The notes beneath the pieces were generated by a model. That model was not told the DNA's origin, made no database searches, and worked only from the letters and a program-made list of their open reading frames with translations. This document shows positions 1-7,780 of a stretch of 26,550 nt of DNA, piece by piece. The stretch covers positions 1 to 26,550 of the forward strand of contig JBOHRF010000044.1 in the NCBI GenBank assembly GCA_050732575.1. Reading direction: 5' to 3'. The position numbers were made by a program, and so were the translations under genes. The DNA comes from JBBDWZ01 sp050732575 (GTDB lineage Bacteria > Gemmatimonadota > Gemmatimonadetes > Longimicrobiales > RSA9). Each line of letters begins with the position of its first letter. The first letter of the stretch is position 1.

Positions 1-575
1 CGGTCTACCAGGTCGCCATCGAAGACCAGATGCTTCCTGCCACCGGTCCAGCGCAACTGACTATCGATGAGATGGGCCTGCCGCAGCATGCGCACCACAG
101 TGTCGAACTCGCCGTGTGTATCGGCCAGGATGAAGATCGAGTCCGCACCGGTGACTACGGGCGCGCGGGACGCGGGTTTCAGTGACAGAGTGGTCGTATC
201 GGTACGGGCCGCAGTGCCGTACGTCAGAGTAAGCGTTGGTGCGCCCGGGCGACGGAATGCCGTGGCGTGGACGCGACCAGCCGGCGTGCGATACTCGTGG
301 CGCAGGTTCTCGCCGTGCACGCGCAGCAGACCGGGCTCCGAATCCCGGGTGAGCCAGTGCACGACCATGGTATCACGGCGATCTTCCACCCACAGTCCGT
401 ACTCACCGTCGACGCGCGCATTGCTCTGCAGTGCTGCCCCGGCAATCAGCACGCCGGTCAGCGCGACCAGTGCCTGCGCTGCGCCCCGCCTTACCAAAAG
501 CGTTGCCACTTTCTCCGCGTTGGTACCATGCCCATCCCCACCATCAACGACGTTCTGTTCTGCACTGTTCACCAC
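1..575 (-). CDS. Shewanella-like metallophosphoesterase, membrane-anchored or exported, 3' end cut by window edge
   Basis: A calcineurin-like phosphatase whose C-terminal part lies beyond the left edge. The visible 191 codons hold a hydrophobic segment (residues about 33-48, after an RR pair) that would act as signal peptide or anchor. A beta-rich stretch follows, then the metal-binding blocks ADTHGE and FDGDLVDR with a W-x-GG-x-x-HLV linker between them. That spacing matches Shewanella-like (PPP-type) phosphatases; their usual GD-x-HG is ADTHG here. No ATG lies in the open frame. GTG at 575 (18 nt after the upstream stop) is the outermost start. GTG at 509 has a GGAG just before it and would give a cleaner signal peptide, so the start is uncertain. 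It is last in the minus-strand operon, directly after a secreted kinase-like gene, which suggests opposing activities. The family assignment is fairly sure; the substrate is unknown. Confidence 0.75.
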   Translation of the reverse strand, partial: MVNSAEQNVVDGGDGHGTNAEKVATLLVRRGAAQALVALTGVLIAGAALQSNARVDGEYGLWVEDRRDTMVVHWLTRDSEPGLLRVHGENLRHEYRTPAGRVHATAFRRPGAPTLTLTYGTAARTDTTTLSLKPASRAPVVTGADSIFILADTHGEFDTVVRMLRQAHLIDSQLRWTGGRKHLVFDGDLVD

Positions 576-593
576 CGTTCCAGAATCGGTCCG

Positions 594-1556
594 TCAGAAT
601 GTCTTCAGTCGGCCCGAGTCCACGCGTCGCAACAGGTTCCGCAACCGTTGCTCGACGCCATCGATCTCCAGCCGGGTCAGTCCGAGTTGCAGTCGCGTGT
701 CACTCTTGCGCACACCCCGTCCGCGTGTGGTGTTGGCGGTTTTCTCGACCGGGAAAAACACACGGTCCCGGATTTCGTACTCGGCGACCACGCCCAAAGT
801 TCGGTCCAGGTCCTCCCGTGTGATCTGGCGCAGCCGCTCGACGGTCTTGAGCGGCACCTTCGACACGCGCAGCTCGCGCCAGTCCGTGCCGCGATCGCTC
901 TCCTCCACACCGAATGCCAGGCCGTTGTCCACCGCGAAGAGTCGTGGACTGACCGCGCTGGAGGAAATCAGGACGTTGCCGACGTTGGCGTCGTTGTGTT
1001 TGATCAGGTAGGTGAACACGTTGAGGTTGGCCAGGTGCCGTGCATACACCGTGTCGCGGTCAAAACGCTTCAGGTCGAACACACTGTCACTGCTCACCGC
1101 GCCCAGCCAGTATTGCAGCGTCACCAGTACGGATGCGGTTCTGCCAAACGTGGGCTTGGCGCTGGCGTCCATCTGTGCGTACCAATCCAGATTGAAAGCA
1201 CGGGAAAGCGTAGGCGGCACTACGTAATCCGACTCATCCAGGAACATCTTCTGGAACTCGTAGGCCGCAATCTCATACCGTGGCGAGTTGTTGAAGACCT
1301 CGGCGTTGGGCGCGAAGATCGCCCACTTGACCTGGATCACAGAAGAGTCGTCGAACGCCAGAGTCACGCGTTGTGTGCGGTCGTTCGGACGCCGTGAGCC
1401 CCTGACCTGGAGCACACGGAACGTATCGGCTTTGAGCCGCTGCTCGATCAATTGGACGGGCAGATGGACGTTGAGGTCCTGGGCCACCAGGCCGGACGCA
1501 TGGAGAACGGCAACGGCAGTCAGGGCTGGCAGCAGCAATCGATTCGCGTTGCGCAT
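594..1556 (-). CDS. Secreted protein with FAM20/PI3K/HipA-like kinase fold motifs
   Basis: A 320-aa protein starting with a clear signal peptide (hydrophobic core about residues 6-25, likely cleavage near LVAQ). The rest carries atypical-kinase landmarks in order: a beta-strand lysine at K78 (VKWA), a helix with glutamates 95 and 100 (EIAAYEF), a catalytic-loop-like HNDANVGN with D189 and N194, and a metal-binding-like DNG-LAFG with D210. The DNG-x-x-FG form resembles secreted FAM20 kinases, and HxD-x4-N is shared with the PI3K and HipA families. This reading rests on motifs only. ATG 1556 is chosen because the signal peptide begins there; the same frame is open further upstream but runs antisense-like through the histidine kinase gene. 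The gene lies 40 nt after the histidine kinase and 18 nt before the phosphatase, in the same operon. The kinase assignment is an inference; the secreted location is well supported. Confidence 0.6.
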   Translation of the reverse strand: MRNANRLLLPALTAVAVLHASGLVAQDLNVHLPVQLIEQRLKADTFRVLQVRGSRRPNDRTQRVTLAFDDSSVIQVKWAIFAPNAEVFNNSPRYEIAAYEFQKMFLDESDYVVPPTLSRAFNLDWYAQMDASAKPTFGRTASVLVTLQYWLGAVSSDSVFDLKRFDRDTVYARHLANLNVFTYLIKHNDANVGNVLISSSAVSPRLFAVDNGLAFGVEESDRGTDWRELRVSKVPLKTVERLRQITREDLDRTLGVVAEYEIRDRVFFPVEKTANTTRGRGVRKSDTRLQLGLTRLEIDGVEQRLRNLLRRVDSGRLKTF

Positions 1557-1596
1557 GGTCGGACTCACCGAGCAGATGTCATTGTGGTAGCATGCA

Positions 1597-2520
1597 TCAG
1601 TGCGTGCCTGTCTGGTCATTGAGTTTTTGCGGCAGACTAACCCGGAACGTGGTGCCCACACCCTGTTTGCTGCGCACGCTGATGTCACCACTGTGTCGTT
1701 CCACGACCTGGCTGGCGATGAGCAGCCCGAGCCCCATGCCGATGCGATTGCCTTTGGTAGTAAATCCGGGCTGGAAAATACGGCCCAGATTCTCCGCGGG
1801 AATGCCCGCTCCATCGTCCTGGATCTCGACCTCAACGTTGGACGCGTCCGCGCGCGTGCGCACCGTGATGGTTCCGCGCTGCCCAATCGCGTGGATGGCA
1901 TTGACTAGCAGATTCATCCACACCTGGTTCAACTGATTGGGATAACAGTCGATGGGGACCAGAGCGGCGAATTCGCGCTCCACCGTGATACGGTCTTTGA
2001 GCTGATGGTTGAGCAGGGCAAGCGTGCTCTCGATGCCTTCGTGTACATCCACGGTAGCGCGCTCCGAGCGGTCGGGCCGGCCGAAGTTGCGCAGGCTCCT
2101 GACCAGCTGGACCATGCGCCCGACGGCCAGGTCGTTGACTTCCATGACGCCATCCAGCGCACGCACCACTCGGCGCAGCTCATCCAGCTCGGTCTGATCG
2201 ACGTGCTCATCTTCCAGGATGACTTGCAGCCGGTTGAGCGCACGCCGCAAAACATCGTGGTTGCTGTGGAGTGAGCCGAGCGGAGTGTTCAGCTCGTGGG
2301 CAATGCCGGCCACCAGCGAGCCGAGTGTGGCCATGCGTGCGGCATTGACCAGCTCGGCCTGCGTGGTGGACAGGCGCTGGCGTTCCGCCTCCCAGCCAGC
2401 CTGTGTGCGCTGCAGCTCCTCGCGCAGCCGATCGATCTCGCTCTGCAGAGTCGTTTCCATTACGAATGGTTTGCATCGTTCCGTGCCTGCGCCCAGTGGT
2501 TCGACGCTGGCGCCGGTCAA
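1597..2520 (-). CDS. Soluble sensor histidine kinase
   Basis: A 307-aa histidine kinase without membrane segments. Residues about 22-60 form a predicted coiled coil rich in E, R and Q. The H-box AGIAHELNTP carries the phospho-acceptor H75, the N-box includes N203 and N207, the G1 box is DDGAGIP (about 235-241), the F-box is IFQPGFTTK and the G2 box is GMGLGL. The ATG at 2520 overlaps the stop of the response regulator gene as ATGA, so translational coupling supports this start; ATG at 2460 is a weaker alternative. With no sensor domain of its own, it probably takes its input from a partner or through the coiled coil. The neighbouring receiver protein is the obvious partner. Confident call; the signal sensed is unknown. 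Confidence 0.92.
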   Translation of the reverse strand: MTGASVEPLGAGTERCKPFVMETTLQSEIDRLREELQRTQAGWEAERQRLSTTQAELVNAARMATLGSLVAGIAHELNTPLGSLHSNHDVLRRALNRLQVILEDEHVDQTELDELRRVVRALDGVMEVNDLAVGRMVQLVRSLRNFGRPDRSERATVDVHEGIESTLALLNHQLKDRITVEREFAALVPIDCYPNQLNQVWMNLLVNAIHAIGQRGTITVRTRADASNVEVEIQDDGAGIPAENLGRIFQPGFTTKGNRIGMGLGLLIASQVVERHSGDISVRSKQGVGTTFRVSLPQKLNDQTGTH

Positions 2521-2996
2521 AGGAACGCCTGGATCAGGCGCTTGCGAATGTCGTACAACTCCTTGTGCGCGCCTTCCAGCGCACTGACCCGCGCGTCCAG
2601 CTCGTTGAATAGTGCGGAACGCTCTACACCGTTGCGAATGATGAGCTTGAGGTGCTCATTGTCCCACGGCTTCTCCAGGTAGTAGTACAGGCCGGCCTCA
2701 TTGATGGCGCGGATGGCGTTTTCCTTGTCGGCGTAGCCGGTGAGCAGCACGCGGGTGGCGACCGGCCGCAGTTCGCGCGCGCGCTTGAGGAACGCGATGC
2801 CATCCATGCCCGGCATCATGAAGTCAGAGACGATCACGTCCACGGATTCCTGCTCGAGTGCGGCCAGTGCATGACCGGGCTCATTGAAGCTGAGAATGCG
2901 ATACGATGTTTCCAGCTGCAGCAGTGCTTTCAATGTGGTAGCCACCATCACTTCGTCGTCCAGCAGCATGACGGTCGGCGTGTGGGCATTGGTCAT
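2517..2996 (-). CDS. Single-domain response regulator with C-terminal coiled coil
   Basis: A 159-aa receiver protein. The acidic pocket is D13-D14-E15, the phospho-acceptor is D58 in SDFMMPGMDG, the switch residue is T86 (LLTGYAD) and the conserved lysine is K109 in EKPW. The YYYLEKPWDNEHL segment resembles receivers of the RpfG/HupR type. After the receiver there is only a short helical tail (about 125-159) and no DNA-binding or enzymatic output, so it probably acts through protein contacts or as a phospho-relay. GAGGA lies 5 nt before the ATG, 8 nt after the transporter stop. Its stop overlaps the histidine kinase start by 4 nt, tying the two together as a two-component pair. Confidence 0.92.
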   Translation of the reverse strand: MTNAHTPTVMLLDDEVMVATTLKALLQLETSYRILSFNEPGHALAALEQESVDVIVSDFMMPGMDGIAFLKRARELRPVATRVLLTGYADKENAIRAINEAGLYYYLEKPWDNEHLKLIIRNGVERSALFNELDARVSALEGAHKELYDIRKRLIQAFL

Positions 2997-3004
2997 GGGT
3001 GTCC

Positions 3005-6000
3005 TCAGGCTACCAGCGTGCGTACGCGCCGGGCCAGGCCCTGCAACAGGCCCAGCGCCAGCTCGGGGTTCTCACTCAGCAGATCGTCGAAGTCATCACG
3101 ATCGATACGCAGGACCCGTGTGTTCTCCAGGGCGCGTGCGGTAACCATGCTGGGCGCACGATCGATGAGCGCCCAGGTGCCGAACGCTTTGCCCTCGCCT
3201 GCCACCAATACCTGATCGTCCGCGTTTTTCAGTTCGACGGCACCGCGCACCACGATGTGCAATGCAGAGGTTGGTTCATCTTTGCGCACCAGGACGGCAT
3301 CAGCCGGCACATCCTTCAAGTACGCGATGGAGGCCAGCAGCGTGAGATGAGCGCTGCGTGCACCCTGCAACAAGTCCACCTGTTGCAGCAGGAATACTTT
3401 TTCGATGGGGTCCATAGTGGTTTCCGGCAGAGGAGTTGGACCGACCGTGACACCGGCCAGGTTGAGTTCGAGGGCCACGCGCTGCGCCAGGCGCGCGATC
3501 CAGGCATCGTTGTCGGAGCGCACAGCAGCCAGGTTGGAAGCCAGCTCGACCGGGCTGATGGTACTGCTGCGCGCCTCGCGCAGCAGCGGTTCGAGCCGTT
3601 GGAACAGTTCGTGGCCAATGGTCTGCTCCAGCCACTCGATGGCGTTGGCGCGGGCTCGGCCGTTCGTATTGGCCAGGGCCTGGTGACAATCCCGCATGCC
3701 ATCGGGCGGAAACAGCAGACCAAGCAAGCGGAACGCGCCTTCACGCCGTTCGGCCCACGCTTCATCCAGCGCGCGCAAGAGCAGCGGTGCCGCGGCTGAG
3801 CTGGCGGCCTGGCCGTCCATGGTGCGGCGCAGCGTTGCGTAACGCGTGGCCGCGGCTACTTCGCCACTCAATGCGGTCAGCACCTGCGCGCGGTCGAAGG
3901 GCAGCGTTGGATTGCGCGCGCGTAGCTTGCTCAGGGCCTTGAGCGTGCGGAAATCCAACACCTGATCGGTCTCGGGCGCCACGTATGAGCGCATGAGTGC
4001 GCTGACCGCTTCACCGGTCGGAATCTGCGAGAGTACGAGCGGAATCTGCCGGCGCACGGGATTGGGTGTCTGCTGGTCGAGCAGTGCGCGCGTGAGCGGT
4101 TCCGCCACCCGTTCACCGTGCAGCGCCAGGGCGAGGCGGGCCGCCGTGCGCGTGCGGGCGCTGCCCAATCCCTGGATCAGCACGGGAATCAAGGCGGCCG
4201 AGCGCAGCTGACCGGCACTGTGCAGCGCGGCGCGCGCCACTCCTGCATCGGCGTCGGCGGCCAGCTCAACGATCAGGTCGGCCGCTTCCTGGTCCTCGGC
4301 CAGTGCACCGGCGGCCAATGCCACTTCGATGCGGGCATCGCGTGCACCGGCGCGCGCACTCTCGAGGTGTGCCTCGATATAGTCGCGCGTGATCAATCGT
4401 GCTGCCTCACGCGGGACCACGCCGCGCGCCAGGCAGGACAACGCCGCCGTGCGCTCGCCTGCATCGGCGGAGCGCAACAATTCTTCAATGACGGTCTGCG
4501 CGTTGCCGGCCGCGCACAGCGTCTCGGCCGCGGCGTCGCGCACATCGGGATCGGGGTCACGCAGTGCGCGCTGCACGCGGGTTCGATCCACGACCTGCGG
4601 CGCACGCAGCAGCACGCGCAGCGCGCGCTCGCGTACGGACTCCGTGCTGTGGTTCAGCAGCGCGTGCAGCTCGCTGGCCAGCGGCTCCAGGTCACGGGGC
4701 GCGGCCTGGGCCGCCAGATCGAGGGCAAACGCGGCCTGCCGCGCATCGTTCGAGCTCAGTGCGCGCCGCACTGCGGCCTGCGCATGCGCGTCCGCAATCG
4801 ACGCAAAACCGCCGCGCAAACTGGCAAAGCGGCCCTCGATGGAACGGGCCAGCGTGCGCACGTATTCACTGCGCACGGCCAGCGCAATGAATAGCCAAAC
4901 CGACGAAAGCGCCACACCTACCAGCGCAATCTGACGGAAGCTCATGAACGCCAGCAGCAAGGCAATGAGCGCGGCCGACAATACTTTGCCCAGGCCCTTT
5001 TCAATGGCCACGTCGATGTAGGCTTTGGCGCGCAGCTTGATATCTTCCGGCACGGGCACGTACAGGATTTCCCGCGCCGCGCGCTCCGTCGAGTAGCGCA
5101 GACTGTCGGCTGCGCCTTTGGCCATCACGGCCGCCCACAGACCCCACCAGATCTCGAGTCCTACGTTGGCAACCAGCATGGCTACGGGCAGCATCAACAC
5201 GGCCAGTCCCACGCCCCATCGTTTCAACAACGGCTGCAACGCAGCCAGCGCCACGATGGGCAGCCACTGCGTCACCATGTTGACTTTGCCCTGAAAGGCG
5301 CTGATGGCGTCGCGCTCCTGCAATTCCGACTTGATCACCGTGTTGTACTGATAGTCCACCAGCTGTTTGACCAGGATGGTGATCAGTACGCTGATGGCGA
5401 TCAGTCGGACCTGGCGGTTCTGCCAGAGCGTTTGCAGCTCACCCTGCGCGCGCTCGATGACATCGTGCCGCTTTTTTTCGGGCGGTGGCGCCTGACCCCA
5501 GACCAGGGGCAGCGTGAGCGAGAAGATGGTAATCAAAGCGGCAGCCACCAGCAGCAGGTTGGGCGCACCCACGCGCTGCGAGAAGAAGCCGGTGATGGCG
5601 CTGCCCAGCGTGGCGCCCAACGAACCACCGGCAATGACCAGCGGGTAGGCCTGTTTGGCGCTGCGCGCATTGAAGAAGAGTTGGGTCGCCATGAAGAACT
5701 GCGTGACCAGCGCGGCCGCAAACAGGTCGTACCAACCGTAGAAAATCAGGCCGAACGCCGTGCTGCCCTCGACGTAGAGCAGTCGGAACACGACCAGCTC
5801 GATGGCAAACGAGAAGGCGACCACCGGAATGAGCCAGCGCCAGGCCACGCGGTCGGACAGCCGGTTGTAGAAGGGGACGAAGAAAATGACCGCAGCGCTG
5901 ACCAGGTAGGTCTTGTAGAAATCCGTGTCGCCCAGACCGTCCAGCGCGAGTGCGTTCTTGATGGGACGCAGGACACCGACCGCGCAGACGACCAGGAAGA

Positions 6001-6079
6001 ACAGGCCCATGAGCGCGAGCAGCCGGGGCAGCTCGCGGCGACCTTCATGATCGGGGAAAAAACGTTCCAGCAGTTTCAC
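3005..6079 (-). CDS. NTT/MFS-like nucleotide transporter fused to HEAT repeats and a cNMP-binding-like domain
   Basis: A 1024-aa fusion. Residues 1-415 are a polytopic membrane domain of about 12 helices. LRPIKNALAL (K41) near helix 1, and the loop with REILYVPVPEDIKLRAKAYID at about 336-356, look like the ADP/ATP translocase-like (TLC/Npt) branch. Residues about 420-880 are alpha-helical HEAT-type repeats with alternating A, L, R and D. Residues 889-1024 have a cyclic-nucleotide-binding-like beta-roll, but the ligand loop reads FGTWALIDRAPSMVT: the usual FGE glutamate is T and the usual PR-x-AT arginine is S, so classical cAMP binding is doubtful. The start is GTG, 3 nt after the arfB stop. 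It lies 8 nt before the response regulator. Likely role: nucleotide or related solute carriage with cytosolic regulatory modules. The substrate is inferred from distant resemblance; domain order is well supported. Confidence 0.75.
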   Translation of the reverse strand: MKLLERFFPDHEGRRELPRLLALMGLFFLVVCAVGVLRPIKNALALDGLGDTDFYKTYLVSAAVIFFVPFYNRLSDRVAWRWLIPVVAFSFAIELVVFRLLYVEGSTAFGLIFYGWYDLFAAALVTQFFMATQLFFNARSAKQAYPLVIAGGSLGATLGSAITGFFSQRVGAPNLLLVAAALITIFSLTLPLVWGQAPPPEKKRHDVIERAQGELQTLWQNRQVRLIAISVLITILVKQLVDYQYNTVIKSELQERDAISAFQGKVNMVTQWLPIVALAALQPLLKRWGVGLAVLMLPVAMLVANVGLEIWWGLWAAVMAKGAADSLRYSTERAAREILYVPVPEDIKLRAKAYIDVAIEKGLGKVLSAALIALLLAFMSFRQIALVGVALSSVWLFIALAVRSEYVRTLARSIEGRFASLRGGFASIADAHAQAAVRRALSSNDARQAAFALDLAAQAAPRDLEPLASELHALLNHSTESVRERALRVLLRAPQVVDRTRVQRALRDPDPDVRDAAAETLCAAGNAQTVIEELLRSADAGERTAALSCLARGVVPREAARLITRDYIEAHLESARAGARDARIEVALAAGALAEDQEAADLIVELAADADAGVARAALHSAGQLRSAALIPVLIQGLGSARTRTAARLALALHGERVAEPLTRALLDQQTPNPVRRQIPLVLSQIPTGEAVSALMRSYVAPETDQVLDFRTLKALSKLRARNPTLPFDRAQVLTALSGEVAAATRYATLRRTMDGQAASSAAAPLLLRALDEAWAERREGAFRLLGLLFPPDGMRDCHQALANTNGRARANAIEWLEQTIGHELFQRLEPLLREARSSTISPVELASNLAAVRSDNDAWIARLAQRVALELNLAGVTVGPTPLPETTMDPIEKVFLLQQVDLLQGARSAHLTLLASIAYLKDVPADAVLVRKDEPTSALHIVVRGAVELKNADDQVLVAGEGKAFGTWALIDRAPSMVTARALENTRVLRIDRDDFDDLLSENPELALGLLQGLARRVRTLVA

Positions 6080-6082
6080 GAC

Positions 6083-6514
6083 CTATTCATCCGATGCGAT
6101 CGGTCCGCGCAGTTTCTTGCGCTCCGAGCGCTGCTTCTTGGACTTCAAGCGCGCTTCTTTCGCCTGGCGCGGCGGTTTCGTTCGCTTGCGGGGCTTTCGT
6201 TTTAGTAGAGCGCTGGCAACCAGCCTGGCAAAACGCTCCGTCACGTCTTCTCGATTGCGATACTGTGATCGACTGGCACTCGCTACCAGCCGCAGCACGC
6301 CCTGTTCATCGATCCGGTTCTTCAGCTTTTCCAGTATGCGCAAACGCTGATCATCGGATAGGCTCGGCGATGCGGCCACATTCCAGGTCAGCTCGATGCG
6401 GGTGGATGACGTGTTCACGTGCTGGCCGCCCGGGCCGCCAGAGCGGGTCGCGCGATACTCCAGCTCGGACCGCGGCACGGTCAGGGCCTGGCTGATCACG
6501 ACCGCTTCGTCCAT
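6083..6514 (-). CDS. arfB: Peptidyl-tRNA hydrolase ArfB (ribosome rescue)
   Basis: A 143-aa release-factor-like hydrolase that frees stalled ribosomes by cutting peptidyl-tRNA. The catalytic GGQ motif sits at residues 29-31 inside SGGPGGQHVN. The C-terminal tail (about 108-140) is very rich in lysine and arginine, as expected for the ArfB/YaeJ tail that enters the empty mRNA channel. Length equals the usual 140 aa. An open frame extends upstream to 6640, but the ATG at 6514 gives the canonical N-terminus, and the extra 42 residues look like random GC-rich translation. It is the first gene of the minus-strand operon, 3 nt before the transporter, and is divergent from the LytS-type kinase across 141 bp. 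Confidence 0.93.
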   Translation of the reverse strand: MDEAVVISQALTVPRSELEYRATRSGGPGGQHVNTSSTRIELTWNVAASPSLSDDQRLRILEKLKNRIDEQGVLRLVASASRSQYRNREDVTERFARLVASALLKRKPRKRTKPPRQAKEARLKSKKQRSERKKLRGPIASDE

Positions 6515-6643
6515 GACTGTAGAATGCCGTTCGGCTGTGACTACCGCCAGCAAGGGCCGCCAGCCGGCTGCAGCCCGGGCACCTTTCGCTGCGCGACCCG
6601 CACGATTCACCGCAGTTGGTCCCGCCGCCGCCCGCCTCACCGC

Positions 6644-6649
6644 TATCTT
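6644..6649 (+). promoter_or_regulatory. Candidate -10 box for a leaderless transcript
   Basis: TATCTT lies 6 nt before the ATG at 6656. There is no Shine-Dalgarno sequence in between, so the mRNA may begin at or near the start codon. No good -35 at normal spacing is visible: TTGGTC at 6616 is 22 nt away. Weak call. Confidence 0.25.
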
Positions 6650-6655
6650 CCGGGC

Positions 6656-7780
6656 ATGCCGCTAAAGAAAGAGACCCGAACGTCCCTGCGCCGCGCCAGC
6701 ATCATCCTGGGCGTTGCCCTGCTGTTGGGCGCGGTGGCCGCCGGCCAGGATGTGATTTCCATGGGGGGTGAAAACCGCTGGACCTTCGATCACGCCCTGA
6801 TCATGGAGACCCCGTACTGGGTGTTCTGGGCCGCCCTGCTTCCCGCCGTGATTCTGATTGCGCGCGGTCTGCCCGTGACCCGACGGACCGCCCCGCTCAT
6901 GATCCCGTTACATGTCCTGATTGGCCTGGGCATGGCTCTGCTGCACTACTCGACTACCATGATCTTCTTGGGCCTGATCGGGCACCACAATTGGAGTCAG
7001 ACCGGTCAGATGTTCGGCGTGCACTTCGTGATGGGTCTGCGCTATCAACTGCTCTCCCACCTGGGCGGCTACGTGATCGTGCTGGGCATTGTGCTGGGCC
7101 TCGAGTACTACCGCAAATACCGCGAGCGCGAGCTGGCCGCATCACAACTAACTGCCCAACTCTCCCAGGCCCGCTTGCAGGCGCTGCGCATGCAGCTCAA
7201 TCCACATTTCCTGTTCAATGCCATGAACAGCATTGCCATGCTGGTGCGGAAGAGCGAAAACAGCCGCGCTGTTCAGATGCTGGCCGGGCTCAGCGACCTG
7301 CTGCGTTATGTGCTCGAGGATGCGCGCACGGAGGAAGTGCCGCTGCGCGAAGAGCTGCACTTCATCGAGCGTTATCTCGAGATCGAGCGCGTGCGCTTCC
7401 AGGATCGGTTGCGTGTAAAGATGGATGTGGCTGAGGAAGCTCTGGAGGCCATGTTGCCCGACCTGCTGCTGCAGCCACTGGTCGAGAACGCGGTGCGCCA
7501 CGGCATCGCCCGCAAGGTCAATCCCGGCACCATTGAAATTGCCGGACGCAAGCTGGGCGATCGACTCATCTTGCAGGTGCGCGATGACGGACCCGGGCTG
7601 AGTGACGCCAGCCGCGGCACGGGCGTAGGCCTGGTCAATACCCGGAAACGGCTCGAGCAGAGCTACGACACCGAATTCAGCTTCGAGCTGCGCAACGGAC
7701 CCCATGGTGGTGCGGTGGCCACGGTCTCCTTGCCCTTCCACACGACGCCCCTGGCCAGCGCGAGCAGTAGCGCTGCATGA
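6656..7780 (+). CDS. LytS-type membrane sensor histidine kinase (His_kinase family)
   Basis: A 374-aa kinase. The N-terminal half has about four membrane helices (around 13-31, 52-70, 82-106, 132-150), followed by a short coiled coil (152-180). The His_kinase domain starts with LNPHFLFNAMNSI, H184 being the phosphorylated residue. The ATPase part follows, with LLQPLVENAVRHGI as N-box, DDGPGLS and GTGVGLVNTRKRL. The open frame reaches further upstream, but the ATG at 6656 begins the first proper hydrophobic segment and avoids overlap with arfB. Its TGA overlaps the next ATG as ATGA, so it is translationally coupled to the LytTR regulator. Such pairs often control cell-envelope or export genes; the target is not shown here. 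Confidence 0.92.
   Translation: MPLKKETRTSLRRASIILGVALLLGAVAAGQDVISMGGENRWTFDHALIMETPYWVFWAALLPAVILIARGLPVTRRTAPLMIPLHVLIGLGMALLHYSTTMIFLGLIGHHNWSQTGQMFGVHFVMGLRYQLLSHLGGYVIVLGIVLGLEYYRKYRERELAASQLTAQLSQARLQALRMQLNPHFLFNAMNSIAMLVRKSENSRAVQMLAGLSDLLRYVLEDARTEEVPLREELHFIERYLEIERVRFQDRLRVKMDVAEEALEAMLPDLLLQPLVENAVRHGIARKVNPGTIEIAGRKLGDRLILQVRDDGPGLSDASRGTGVGLVNTRKRLEQSYDTEFSFELRNGPHGGAVATVSLPFHTTPLASASSSAA

Noticed and set aside
67..1397. Long plus-strand open frames (314 and 376 codons)
   Set aside because: They are antisense to the phosphatase and secreted kinase-like genes. Composition is rich in R, S, H and Q with no domain, while the minus strand shows clear motifs.
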